Below are positions 19,922 to 28,484 of a stretch of DNA of 39,012 nucleotides, piece after piece (position 1 is the first letter of the stretch; each line of letters starts with the position of its first letter). The DNA lies in NCBI GenBank assembly GCA_020430445.1, contig JAGQJZ010000019.1, forward strand, positions 1 through 39,012, in the 5' to 3' direction. Origin of the DNA: Nitrospina sp. GTDB lineage: Bacteria; Nitrospinota; Nitrospinia; Nitrospinales; Nitrospinaceae. The notes under the pieces were generated by a model that worked only from the letters and a program-made list of their open reading frames with translations, was not told the origin of the DNA and made no database searches. A program made the translations under genes and the position numbers.

Positions 19922-21112
19922 ATGCAGGACGTCAAACGTCTCGTTGAGAACATCAACCAGTCTTTCCTCGAATTCAAAACCAAAAACGATCAGCGCCTGG
20001 CGGAACTCGAACGCGGCCGTCGCGATCCGCTTCTCAAGTCGCAGGTCGACACCCTGTCGCGCGAGGTGCAGGACCTCTCGGAAATGAAAAACCGCATGGA
20101 GCATCTGGAGACGCGCCTGTCGCGTCCGGCTCTCGAACCCGGCAAACGGAACAACGATCCCGCCGCGCGGGAACGCAAGGAGATCACGCTGCGCTATCTG
20201 CGCTTCGGCGAAAACGCCCTGAGCGCGGACGAGGTCAAACTGTTGTCGGTCGACTCCGATCCGCAGGGCGGATATTGGGTGTCGCCGGAGATGTCGCATC
20301 AGATCGTCGAGCAGGTGTTCGAAACCTCGCCGATGCGAAACGTCGCCACTGTCGAGACGATCAGCACCGACGCGCTGGAGATTCCCGAGGACCTGGGCGA
20401 GGCCGATGTCGGCTGGACTTCCGAGACCGGCGTGCGCACGGAAACGGCAACGCCCACCATCGGCGTGCGCCGTATCCCGGTGCATGAAATCTACGCCATG
20501 CCCAAGGCCACGCAACAACTGCTGGACGATGCGCGGGTGAACGTCGAGGACTGGCTGGCGCGCAAGATCGCCCTCAGGATGGGCAACACGGAGAACACGG
20601 CTTTCATCAACGGCGATGGCACCGACAAGCCGCGCGGCATCCTCACCTATCCGGCGGGGACGGCCAATCCCGGCCAGGTGCGGCAAGTCAACTCCGGCCA
20701 CGCCAGCCAGCTCACCGCCGACGGCCTGCGCACGATGTTCTACGCGCTGAAGACACCGTACATCAAGAACGCGCAGTGGCTGATGGCGCGTCCGACGATC
20801 GAGGCCATCGCCAAGTTGAAAGACGGCGGCGGCGACTACCTGTGGGAACCGGGGCTCAAGGCCGGAGAACCGCAGCGCCTGCTCGGCCACCCGGTCGAGC
20901 GCATGGAAGACATGCCGGCGGTCGCCGCCAACTCGCTGTCGATCGCTTTCGGCGACTGGAAGCAGGCCTACACCATCGTTGACCGCGCCGGGGTGCGCGT
21001 CCTGCGCGATCCGTTCAGCGCCAAACCTTTCGTGCTCTTTTACACCACCAAGCGCACCGGCGGCGATGTCACCAATTTTGAGGCGCTGGTTCTGCAGAAG
21101 ACCGCTGCGTAA
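19922..21112 (+). CDS. Major capsid protein, HK97 fold
   Basis: 396 residues. Residues 1-75 form a charged coiled coil, the delta-domain scaffold typical of HK97 capsid precursors. The mature part shows the family pattern DPQGGYWVSPEMSHQIVE, then P.RN.ATVETIST and ALEIPEDLGEADVGWTSETG, KATQQLLDDARVNVEDWLARKIA, and NTAFINGDGTDKPRGIL. The ribosome site AAGGAG precedes the ATG. It makes the icosahedral shell, cleaved by the upstream protease. I see no disruption: length and motif order are those of a functional protein. Confidence 0.94.
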   Translation: MQDVKRLVENINQSFLEFKTKNDQRLAELERGRRDPLLKSQVDTLSREVQDLSEMKNRMEHLETRLSRPALEPGKRNNDPAARERKEITLRYLRFGENALSADEVKLLSVDSDPQGGYWVSPEMSHQIVEQVFETSPMRNVATVETISTDALEIPEDLGEADVGWTSETGVRTETATPTIGVRRIPVHEIYAMPKATQQLLDDARVNVEDWLARKIALRMGNTENTAFINGDGTDKPRGILTYPAGTANPGQVRQVNSGHASQLTADGLRTMFYALKTPYIKNAQWLMARPTIEAIAKLKDGGGDYLWEPGLKAGEPQRLLGHPVERMEDMPAVAANSLSIAFGDWKQAYTIVDRAGVRVLRDPFSAKPFVLFYTTKRTGGDVTNFEALVLQKTAA

Positions 21113-21178
21113 TACCGGCACGCGGTTTTCCCTCAAAACAAAACGACTTTTCCATTCCCTTTATATAAGGAGCATTCC

Positions 21179-21577
21179 ATGCGGGATATTCAAAACAATA
21201 TCAGCGCGGTGCAGTCGATCAAGCCTTCGTCTTACACCGCCACGGAAAACGGCGACGCGGTGGACCTGCGGGGATTCTCGGCTGCCCTGGCGCTGTTTTA
21301 CCTGTGGGCGGGCGATTACGCCAATGCCGACGAGGTGTACACGCCCAAACTTCAGGAAAGTAACGACGCCACCAACTGGAACGATGTGGCGGCGGGCGAT
21401 CTGGAAGGATCCTTCACCGCCACTGATGAACAGGCGGGCGAAGGTCTGCAGAGCGCCGGCTACAAGGGATCGAAGCGGTACCTGCGCGCCGTGGTTGTGG
21501 TGGCCGGCACCTCTCCTTCGGTTGTCGGTTTCGGCACCATCGTCCTCGGCGAGCCGCATCAGGCCCCGGCGGCGTGA
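21179..21577 (+). CDS. Capsid-adjacent virion protein, decoration-like
   Basis: 132 residues. It has the pattern seen in a common family of small phage proteins next to capsid genes: MRDIQNNISAVQSIKPSSY, AVDLRGFSAALALFYL, TPKLQESNDATNWNDVAAGDL, and GSKRYLRAVVVV. These look like beta-rich folds that may decorate heads; I rely on position and pattern, so the role is inference. AAGGAG lies just before the ATG. A perfect intrinsic terminator follows 23 bases downstream, so the capsid and this protein could be made in excess over the tail genes. Confidence 0.65.
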   Translation: MRDIQNNISAVQSIKPSSYTATENGDAVDLRGFSAALALFYLWAGDYANADEVYTPKLQESNDATNWNDVAAGDLEGSFTATDEQAGEGLQSAGYKGSKRYLRAVVVVAGTSPSVVGFGTIVLGEPHQAPAA

Positions 21578-21600
21578 TCCGTCCCTGAATCGTGAATCCA

Positions 21601-21622
21601 CCCCGCCTTCGGGCGGGGTTTT
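21601..21622 (+). terminator. Intrinsic terminator inside the structural operon
   Basis: CCCCGCC (21601-21607), loop TTCG, GGCGGGG (21612-21618), then TTTT. A perfect 7-bp GC stem with a short T-run, placed between the capsid/decoration genes and the connector genes. Confidence 0.75.
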
Positions 21623-21642
21623 CCAATGGAGCAACCGAATCC

Positions 21643-21861
21643 ATGAAAGTGGAAATGAAAAGCACACAGTCCGCCTGCCCGGAAGGTCACACCGTGGTGC
21701 GTTACGAAAAAGGCGCCGTGATCGACCTCCCCGATTCCCTGGCGCGGGTGTTCATCGATCAGGGCTGGGCGAAAAAATCAACGGCGCGCAAGACCAAAAA
21801 CAGAGAGGCCGCTCCGGAGAACAAGACGGCCACCGGTGGAAGGGGGCGCGATGGCGCTTGA
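21643..21861 (+). CDS. Small phage protein between capsid and connector
   Basis: 72 residues from the ATG at 21643; the frame extends 17 codons further upstream through the terminator hairpin, which I consider non-coding. The core is HTVVRYEKGAVIDLPDSLARVFIDQGWAKK, a pattern common in tiny proteins placed between phage capsid and connector genes, followed by a basic, disordered tail. The last codons overlap the connector gene start at 21851, which suggests translational coupling. Function unknown. Confidence 0.65.
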   Translation: MKVEMKSTQSACPEGHTVVRYEKGAVIDLPDSLARVFIDQGWAKKSTARKTKNREAAPENKTATGGRGRDGA

Positions 21862-22468
21862 ACTCAAAACCCCGCCTGCGGGGGAGCCGTTGTCGCTCGC
21901 CGAAGCTCAGGTGTACCTCAAAACCAGCGATCCCGCCGAAGACACGTGGATCACCAGCGCCATCCAGGCGGTGCGTGAACAGTGCGAGGCGTTCACCCGC
22001 CGTGCGCTCATGACGCAAACCTGGGTGCTGTGGCGCGACGCGTTTCCACCGCCGTCCTTTGCCGGGTTGAACGAAATTGAACTGCCCTTCCCGCCGCTGG
22101 TGTCGGTCACGCACCTGCGCACCTGGGACGCGGGAGGAACGGGCACGGTGTTCGACAGCGGCAACTATCTCGTCGACACCGCCTCCACACCGGGCCGCGT
22201 CGTGTTGCGCGAGTCGGCGGTGTGGCCGTCGAATCTCAGAAACGCGCGTTCGGTCGAGGTGGAATACGCCGCCGGTTACGGGGGCGCGGCGGATGTACCC
22301 GAAGCGCTCAGGCAGGGCATGCTGCTGTGGATGCGCCTGCTCTATGCGGACAAGACCTGGTTGTTCGACTCCGGCGCGCCGGTGCCGGGTCTTCCCGGGT
22401 TCAACCGCGACGATCTGCCGCTCCCCGTGCGCGCGCTGTGGGACCCGTACCGCCTGTCCCGGTTTTGA
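21851..22468 (+). CDS. Head-tail connector protein (phiE125 gp8 / gp6-like)
   Basis: 205 residues. The start MALELKTPPAGEPLSLAEAQVYLKT, with DTWITSAIQAVREQCEAFTRRAL, is the helical signature of the phage gp6-like connector family. The central LPFPPLVSVTHLRTWD and the YAAGYGGAADVPEALRQGMLLWM block belong to the longer phiE125 gp8-like members. Such proteins form a ring beneath the portal to which the tail or neck attaches. The ATG at 21851 with GGGGG upstream is preferred over the GTG five codons earlier. Confidence 0.87.
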   Translation: MALELKTPPAGEPLSLAEAQVYLKTSDPAEDTWITSAIQAVREQCEAFTRRALMTQTWVLWRDAFPPPSFAGLNEIELPFPPLVSVTHLRTWDAGGTGTVFDSGNYLVDTASTPGRVVLRESAVWPSNLRNARSVEVEYAAGYGGAADVPEALRQGMLLWMRLLYADKTWLFDSGAPVPGLPGFNRDDLPLPVRALWDPYRLSRF

Positions 22469-22494
22469 CAACCCTTCATCAATAAGGAATGGCC

Positions 22495-22872
22495 ATGAGC
22501 CTCGTGTTTCATTACCCCGACGCTGCGAGCCCCACCCACACTTTTCGCCCGTCGAAGCCGCCACGTTTTCCGATCGGGCGAACGCATGACTACCCGCGCC
22601 AGGTCACCGGACAGACCGCAGCCGGCACCCGCCTCGTGCAGGACCTGGGCGGGACGGCGCAGGAACGGTTCGAACTGGCGTTCGATTTCCTGCCGCTGGC
22701 CGACCGGGACCAGGCGCGCGCGTTTTTCGACGTGGTGAAAAAATCGGCGCAAACGTTTGAATTCATCGACAACGAAGGCACGACGCACACCGTGCGCTGG
22801 CTGAATCCATTCGACTTCCGCCAGGCGGCGCATGGGCGTTACTCGGGAACCATTGAACTGATCAGGGAGTAA
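22495..22872 (+). CDS. Tail-type protein, possibly distal-tail-like
   Basis: 125 residues from the ATG at 22495, which has AAGGA six bases upstream; the ATG two codons earlier overlaps that site. Beta-rich composition, with FRPSKPPRFPIGRTHDYPRQV near the N-terminus and LPLADRDQARAFFDVVKKSAQTFEFIDNEG in the middle. A pattern of domain followed by 'F.F.D..G...TVRW' recalls tail-tip (Dit-like) domains that hold the hub, but the resemblance is loose. It sits two genes before the large hub-like protein, where a Dit-like protein would be expected. Confidence 0.5.
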   Translation: MSLVFHYPDAASPTHTFRPSKPPRFPIGRTHDYPRQVTGQTAAGTRLVQDLGGTAQERFELAFDFLPLADRDQARAFFDVVKKSAQTFEFIDNEGTTHTVRWLNPFDFRQAAHGRYSGTIELIRE

Positions 22873-22875
22873 ATC

Positions 22876-23193
22876 ATGAATGCTTTGGAACAGATGGAAC
22901 CGGACAAGATCCGTTTTGAAGTCGATGCCGAAGGCGTGCAGGAGTTGCCTGGCGCGGTGGTGTTTCCGCTCAAGGTCTACGACGCAAGCGGGCGCTACCT
23001 CTTCACTCATCCCGTTTCCCTGCGAGATGAATTTTACCGGCAGGTGTCGACGATCGAAGACGCCCAGGGGCAACTGTTGCGCATTTTTAAAACGCGGTTG
23101 AAGGAGGAGCTTGCGAAGCGGAACTCGCGGATACCGGTGTCGATCAGGGAACGGCTGGAAATCGCGCGGTCGACCCACACGCTGGGAGAGTGA
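22876..23193 (+). CDS. Unknown small phage protein
   Basis: 105 residues, not recognised. It is acidic at the N-terminus, with a central VVFPLKVYDASGRYLFTHPVSLRDEFYRQV stretch and a basic helical C-terminal half (LLRIFKTRLKEELAKRNSRIP). No membrane segment or signal. It begins 3 bases after the previous stop and ends 3 bases before the next start, so it is firmly part of the operon. In size and place it could be a tail assembly factor, but that is only context. Confidence 0.55.
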   Translation: MNALEQMEPDKIRFEVDAEGVQELPGAVVFPLKVYDASGRYLFTHPVSLRDEFYRQVSTIEDAQGQLLRIFKTRLKEELAKRNSRIPVSIRERLEIARSTHTLGE

Positions 23194-23196
23194 CGG

Positions 23197-26100
23197 ATGC
23201 GGACGGATCTCACAACCGGATTTTCAAACGCAATGGCGGCGGCCGCCAATGCGCCGGTGTTGCTGCTTCGAATCGAGTGGCCGGCCCTGGGCGCTCTGGC
23301 TGGGCTGACCCTGCGCTTCTCCGACCGGGCTTTGGTCATCGGCGGGCAGACTTGGGAAGCGCGGGTTTTGGACTGGCAGCGGGATGCGTCCGGCGCTGTC
23401 CGCTCCATGACGTTGTGGAACGGCGTGTCCAACCCGGCGGCGGGGTTCGCGCGTTTTTCGGATCTGCTGCAGGCCTACCCGCCGGAGTTGGCGGAGGTTG
23501 TTCTCTATCGATGGTTCGACGGCGCGGGTCTGGACGAGACGGACTTCGCGGCGCTGTTCAGCGGAATGCTGGCGGACCCGATCGAATTCGACGAAACCGA
23601 ATGCCGCCTCGGTCTCGCGCCTTATTCGGAAACTCTGGGCCGCAAGGTGGTGGGGGCCGTTCTCGCCACGAGTGACTACCCCAACCTGCCGGAGGAGAAC
23701 CTGGGGGCGGTGAAGCCGATCGTGATCGGGTCCGTCAGCGATGCCCCCGGCCTGCGCGTGCGGCGGGTCAACCGGACGCGTCTGATTTCCGTGGCCGCGC
23801 CGGGTGCGGAGACTCTGGATGTGGGCGACACCAGCGGATTCCCCGCATCGGGGGCGCTTGTTGTCAACGATGACGAAGTCGCCTACACCGGCCGGACGGC
23901 TCAGGCGTTTACCGGATGCACCGGTGTCTCGGAGTTTCATTACGCGGACGACGAGGTGCTTGAAAAAATCAGCGACCACCGGTTCCTGTTCAGCGACGCG
24001 GACTATCCGATCCAGTCGATCGCCAATGTCAAGGTGAGCGGCGAGCCGGTGGACCCTGCCGGTTACATGGTGGACCTGGCAAAAGGCGAGGTGGTGTTCG
24101 CCGCGCAGCCACGCGAGGTGAGCTCTGTCGACACCAAGTTTCTGCAGGCGCAGTTCGATGAAGTCGCCGCCGGGAACACCGCGCTCGATCCGGAAACCGC
24201 CATGCAGCCGAACCTGCGGACGAGCTACGCCAGGATCAGCCAGGCCAACCGCAAATTGAACCTGCGGCAGGCCGATGTTCTGCCCGCGTTGGGACAGATC
24301 GGCCGCGTGCTGTTGCGCGTGGAACATTTCATGGAGGAGCGTCTGGTGTCGGATTCCGTCGCCGTGCGCCTCTCCGGACTGGGTCAGGTCGGTACCCTGT
24401 CGCTTCCCGGTGCGGACGACCGCGCGTTGACCAGCGGCTCGACCGACATCACCCACAACCACCTCGACACGTTTGGTTTTCCCATCAATATCCCGACGCC
24501 GGTGATCTCGCCGACTTCCCAGGCCGATCACGTGGTCGAACAGGGCGCGGTCTCCGGCATCGGTAAGAACCAGAGCCTGATTGCGGGGGTCACCACCGTC
24601 GGCATCACCTTTCCGTCCGCGTCCTTCGGAGTGCTCAAGGGGGAGTACCAGATCAACCTGAACGTGAACAGCGGCCTGTTCGGTATCGGCGATGCGTCGC
24701 TTTATCTGCATGGGCAAAGGGTGGCGCAATGGAATCCGTCGCGCGGGAATTTTGACTACACACCTTCCTTCACCATCAATGGCGCGGCGCAACCGAGCAG
24801 CATGACTCTGGCCGTTGGCGCGAATGGCGGACAATGGACGGTGGACGTGATCAGCGTCAAACGGCTGCTGTTTTACCCGCATGCCACCTCCGCCACCCAG
24901 CAGTCGCAGCAGACCGTCAAATCCGGCGGCACTTCCGGCATTTCGCAGCAGCCCGTCCTTTCCGCCGTCACGGAAAAGCCCTCGCGCACCGTGGTCGATT
25001 TTTTTGACGTCACCGATTCGGTGGCCGGCGACTGGAACTGGCTCACCGGGCGCGAGGTGGAGGTGGAGTATACCGGCTCTGGTGACGGGCGGACGGTGTT
25101 CGTTTTGCATACCGCGTTTGAAATCGAGTACGCGCGGCGGCGGCTCAAGGCCACGGATGTGGTGACGGCGGACGTGTCGGGGGTGATCGATTCCGCCGGC
25201 GGAACCGTCACCGGAACGCCGCTGGCTCTTCTAGAACGGCCCGACCATGTGTTCGCCTGGTCGCTGACGGCCCTGCTGGGCCTGCCCCAGGAAGCGCTGG
25301 ATTCTGTTTCATTTAGCGATGCGGGAAGCCGGTTCGAAAACGCCGTTCCCGGCGGCTACCGTTTGTCCGGCGTGGTCCTGCGGCAACAGACGCTGGCCGG
25401 TTTGTGGAAAACATGGAGCCTGAGCAGCCGTTGCCGGATTTCATGGAACGCCGCCGGGCAGGCGCAACTGGAGTTTCTCCCGGTGAACTCTTCTTCCGAT
25501 CTGGAGGGTGCGGAGGTGCGGACGCTGGATTCCGGCGCGGTCCTGCTGGAGGCGCGAACGGGTAAGCCGCGTTTTTGCCTCAGGCGGGGAAGCATGCAGG
25601 ACCTGCTCACCCGAATGAATTTTCCCTATGCGCGTAACTGGTCGGATGGAGACAGCCGGTCCGCCTACCGGGGGTTGCTGAAGGTGGAGGACGCGGCGTT
25701 GTCCGGCCTGCTGGGTGCGCATGAAAAAGCGGGAGGGTTTGCCCTCGACTGGTGCGCCGGCGATGCGATGGCGCAGGATCTGGGAGCTTTCTACCTGGCG
25801 GAATCGGCCCGTCCGCCGACGCTGCTGGAGTGCGATGCCGTGCTGGAGCACCTCGATCTGGAGCCGGGCGATATCGTCAAGCTGGATTTACCGAATCTGG
25901 GTTTCAACAGTGTTTTCGCCCGGCTCGATCAGCGGCTGGACCTCACCCCTTCCGATAGCCCGGATGGCCTGCACGCCGTCCGGCTGGTGTTTCATCTGTT
26001 CCCGATCGAACGGATTCAGCAATTCCTGCCGGAGGCGGTGCAAATCGGCGAAACCTGGCTCATGGGTCTGGAGTGGAGTCATGCTGCTGAGGAATTGTTG

Positions 26101-26364
26101 CAGGTCCTGGAATCCGCCTCGCTGCACGACCTGCCGGCACCTGCGGTTGCCCTTGTGGAAAGTCTGGAAGCGTCTTTCTTTCACCCCGGCGTGCAGGTGA
26201 CGGCTTTGGTGCAAATGGAGGAGAGCGTTGCGCGGAATTTTGTCTGCGCCGCAACCGGTGAATCCGCGGAAACGGACGAGGCCGCTTTTGCCGCGGCCAG
26301 CGGCGGGTGGGGCGCGCAATCCTGGGGCTTTTCAGGCTGGGGCGGCAGGGAGCACCTGGTCTGA
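23197..26364 (+). CDS. Large tail-tip / hub-like structural protein
   Basis: 1055 residues, the longest phage gene here. The N-terminal region (about 20-200) resembles tail hub or baseplate proteins: LLLRIEWPALG, FSDRALVIGGQTWEARVLDW and the ALFSGMLADP domain. A segment at about 210-245 (GDTSGFPASGALVVNDDEVAYTG with FTGCTG) is a widespread small phage structural motif. The middle (about 400-600) is Ser/Thr/Gly-rich beta material with a THNHLDTFGF stretch, like fibre attachment regions; the C-terminus ends Trp/Gly-rich (QSWGFSGWGG). By position it likely forms the tip that contacts the target cell. Whether it fuses hub and fibre functions needs structure prediction. Confidence 0.7.
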   Translation: MRTDLTTGFSNAMAAAANAPVLLLRIEWPALGALAGLTLRFSDRALVIGGQTWEARVLDWQRDASGAVRSMTLWNGVSNPAAGFARFSDLLQAYPPELAEVVLYRWFDGAGLDETDFAALFSGMLADPIEFDETECRLGLAPYSETLGRKVVGAVLATSDYPNLPEENLGAVKPIVIGSVSDAPGLRVRRVNRTRLISVAAPGAETLDVGDTSGFPASGALVVNDDEVAYTGRTAQAFTGCTGVSEFHYADDEVLEKISDHRFLFSDADYPIQSIANVKVSGEPVDPAGYMVDLAKGEVVFAAQPREVSSVDTKFLQAQFDEVAAGNTALDPETAMQPNLRTSYARISQANRKLNLRQADVLPALGQIGRVLLRVEHFMEERLVSDSVAVRLSGLGQVGTLSLPGADDRALTSGSTDITHNHLDTFGFPINIPTPVISPTSQADHVVEQGAVSGIGKNQSLIAGVTTVGITFPSASFGVLKGEYQINLNVNSGLFGIGDASLYLHGQRVAQWNPSRGNFDYTPSFTINGAAQPSSMTLAVGANGGQWTVDVISVKRLLFYPHATSATQQSQQTVKSGGTSGISQQPVLSAVTEKPSRTVVDFFDVTDSVAGDWNWLTGREVEVEYTGSGDGRTVFVLHTAFEIEYARRRLKATDVVTADVSGVIDSAGGTVTGTPLALLERPDHVFAWSLTALLGLPQEALDSVSFSDAGSRFENAVPGGYRLSGVVLRQQTLAGLWKTWSLSSRCRISWNAAGQAQLEFLPVNSSSDLEGAEVRTLDSGAVLLEARTGKPRFCLRRGSMQDLLTRMNFPYARNWSDGDSRSAYRGLLKVEDAALSGLLGAHEKAGGFALDWCAGDAMAQDLGAFYLAESARPPTLLECDAVLEHLDLEPGDIVKLDLPNLGFNSVFARLDQRLDLTPSDSPDGLHAVRLVFHLFPIERIQQFLPEAVQIGETWLMGLEWSHAAEELLQVLESASLHDLPAPAVALVESLEASFFHPGVQVTALVQMEESVARNFVCAATGESAETDEAAFAAASGGWGAQSWGFSGWGGREHLV

Positions 26365-26439
26365 TGCAGAAAAAATTTATCCCGGAAAAACAGGGACCGG
26401 ACGCAACGGCGGTCCTTCAACCACATAAAGGAGACTCCG

Positions 26440-26796
26440 ATGATTGTTGACAGTGGATTGCAGCACATGGCCGACCAGATGGCCGAGCAGAACCAGGCGG
26501 CGATGTCTCACATGGCGCTGGGAACCGGCACCAGTTCTCCCGCGGCGGGAGACACCACCCTGCAGACGGAAATCGCGCGCGTGGCGCTCACCTCGGTGAC
26601 GCGAACGGACAAGAAGGTGACCTATGTGGGCACTTTCGGGCCGGGGGTTGGGACCGGCGCACTGACCGAAGCGGCTGTCTTCAACGCCGGCAGCGGAGGC
26701 GACATGCTGACGCGCATCGGCTTCACGGTGAAGAACAAGGGCGCCAACGACACCATGACCGTCACCATCGAACACACCTACCAGAGGGCATCGTAA
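26440..26796 (+). CDS. Fibre-region virion protein
   Basis: 118 residues with the family pattern MIVDSGLQHMADQMAEQNQ, HMALGTGTSSPAAGDTTLQTEIAR, TEAAVFNAGSGGDMLTRIGF and a closing DTMTVTIEHTYQ. Proteins with this layout occur among tail and fibre genes of many phages and are usually annotated as tail-fibre or virion proteins. AAAGGAG precedes the ATG. It lies between the hub-like gene and two further fibre-type genes, so a role in the receptor-contacting end of the particle is reasonable. Confidence 0.6.
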   Translation: MIVDSGLQHMADQMAEQNQAAMSHMALGTGTSSPAAGDTTLQTEIARVALTSVTRTDKKVTYVGTFGPGVGTGALTEAAVFNAGSGGDMLTRIGFTVKNKGANDTMTVTIEHTYQRAS

Positions 26797-26799
26797 GCC

Positions 26800-27258
26800 A
26801 TGCCGGAAAACACACCCCGACTGAATCTCGTCAAACCCGACACCGGAAACCAGTCCTGGGAAATCGATGTCGAACGCTGGGCTCAAAAACTGGACGAATG
26901 CGCCGCGCAGTATCTGGTGATTTCGCTGGGTGGCGAAGCGGTGGATGAAGAAATTTTCTTCAATGATTTCCTGTTCGATGAGGCCGTGACCATTACCGGT
27001 GCGTCCCTGTTCGCCCGCACCGCTCCCACCGGGGGAGCGTTTACCGTTGATTTCCTGAAGAACGACGTGGAACAGGGAAAGACCGTTTCCATCAACATCG
27101 GACAGAGCAGCGGCAGCGGCAGCATCGCCGGTCTGACTTACGACCCGTCTTCCCCGACACCGGAGAAGCTGGGCCTGAAGGTGAAAAACATTGGCGCGAC
27201 CCTCCCCGGCGCGGAGATCTCCGTGGTCGTGCACTATCATGTTCAACCCGTACCCTAG
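26800..27258 (+). CDS. Fibre-region beta-rich virion protein
   Basis: 152 residues. The short N-terminal PRLNLVKPDTGNQSWEIDVERWAQKLDECA resembles attachment segments of tail fibres (start-of-fibre NLVKP.TG...W). The rest is beta-rich and Gly/Ser-rich, including INIGQSSGSGSIAGL. Starts 3 bases after the preceding stop. The N-terminal attachment pattern and position support a fibre or adhesin component; target unknown. Confidence 0.6.
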   Translation: MPENTPRLNLVKPDTGNQSWEIDVERWAQKLDECAAQYLVISLGGEAVDEEIFFNDFLFDEAVTITGASLFARTAPTGGAFTVDFLKNDVEQGKTVSINIGQSSGSGSIAGLTYDPSSPTPEKLGLKVKNIGATLPGAEISVVVHYHVQPVP

Positions 27259-27267
27259 GAAACCAAC

Positions 27268-28476
27268 ATGACCGTTAATTACCGAGGCGATATCGTCCGC
27301 GCCAACACCACGCTCGGACTGGGCGGAGTCGACATCAGCCAATGGCCGCTTCTGGACGAAGACGTCGCGGCCATCCGTGCCAATCTCATATTCAGTCTGT
27401 TTTACACAATGTCCCTTGTGGCTCAGGCCCAGTTCGATCTCGACGACGCGGTGGTCGACGCCTACCAGGATGAAAGCGGCATCGATACCGGCGCGTGTAT
27501 CGATCAGTATTACAATTCCACCGGGAAGTTTTATATCAACCAGACCCCGGTGTCGGCGACCAACGAGGCCAACGCCATCAACAATACGGATCTGACCACG
27601 TACACGTTTTCCTCGCAGGCCTTCGGCGCGGCGCATGTCAGCCGCATCGTTGCCGTCCTTGTGGCGAGCGTCAAGAGCGGCGGCGGGCAGACGGTATCGT
27701 CCATGACCATCGGCGGCGTTTCGGCGGCATTCGCGGCCGGTCAGACCAACGGCGAGGACCGCCTTGAATTGTGGTGGGCGGCCGTCCCGACCGGCACCAG
27801 CGGCGACGTGGCGGTCACCTGGTCGGCGGGCGTTGCCTGCTGCTCCTGTTCCTGCTACCGCGTCCTTTACGCCAATTCAACCATGAAAGACAGCCTCGCC
27901 GTCGCGGCCAACCCGAGCATCGGGACCCTGGAGGTGGTGGCGGGCGGTGCGGTGATCGCGGCGACGCAGAACAAGAACACCAGTTCGAACATCATCTGGG
28001 TTTCAGGAGTGAATGAAGACAATGAGCAGGCGATGGATTTCTGCCGCGTTTCAGTGGGCAACGCCGAGACGGTGGCCGACAATGCAGCTTACGCCGTCGA
28101 ATCCGATATCGCGATTGTGTCTTCGACCACAATGGTCGCCGGATCGTGGGAGAAAGGGGTTTTGGACATGACGCTGCAATCGGAGGCGTTCACGGCGGAC
28201 AGCGTTCCCACCGAGGCGTACCTGCTGGTTTTTGTCAATGACTTCACCAGTCCGGCATACAACACCGATTTTAAGGGGTATGCCTCGCGGGATGGCGGGA
28301 CCACGTGGACACAGGTGACGCTCACGGCCGAGGCCGCGGGTTTTCCTGGTCAGAAGTTCGTGCAAGGCACAGTGGATATCTCCGCTCAGCCCAGCGGCAC
28401 CAGCATGCTTTATAAAATCACCACGCACAACGGGCACGTGTTTTTGATCAACGGCGCTTCGTTGTTCTGGAAATAG
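27268..28476 (+). CDS. Tail-fibre-like protein with Cys cluster
   Basis: 402 residues, beta-rich and Ala/Gly/Thr/Val-rich. A segment around 120-240 follows the layout seen in fibre jelly-roll domains (TYTFSSQAFGAAHVSRIVAVLV, GGGQTVSSMTIGGVSAA, VVAGGAVIAATQNK), and the last third (FKGYASRDGGTTWTQVTLT and ISAQPSGTSMLYKITTHNGH) resembles repeat domains of virion surface proteins. A dense CCSCSCYR motif (about residues 192-199) is unusual for this kind of domain. Located at the end of the structural operon, likely a receptor-binding fibre. Confidence 0.6.
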   Translation: MTVNYRGDIVRANTTLGLGGVDISQWPLLDEDVAAIRANLIFSLFYTMSLVAQAQFDLDDAVVDAYQDESGIDTGACIDQYYNSTGKFYINQTPVSATNEANAINNTDLTTYTFSSQAFGAAHVSRIVAVLVASVKSGGGQTVSSMTIGGVSAAFAAGQTNGEDRLELWWAAVPTGTSGDVAVTWSAGVACCSCSCYRVLYANSTMKDSLAVAANPSIGTLEVVAGGAVIAATQNKNTSSNIIWVSGVNEDNEQAMDFCRVSVGNAETVADNAAYAVESDIAIVSSTTMVAGSWEKGVLDMTLQSEAFTADSVPTEAYLLVFVNDFTSPAYNTDFKGYASRDGGTTWTQVTLTAEAAGFPGQKFVQGTVDISAQPSGTSMLYKITTHNGHVFLINGASLFWK

Positions 28477-28484
28477 GAGGTCCC

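Noticed and set aside
19304..21136. 610-residue minus-strand frame opposite protease and capsid
   Set aside because: Antisense shadow of clearly identified HK97-type genes; no domain recognisable. The same applies to the 628-residue frame at 23224-25110 opposite the hub gene.
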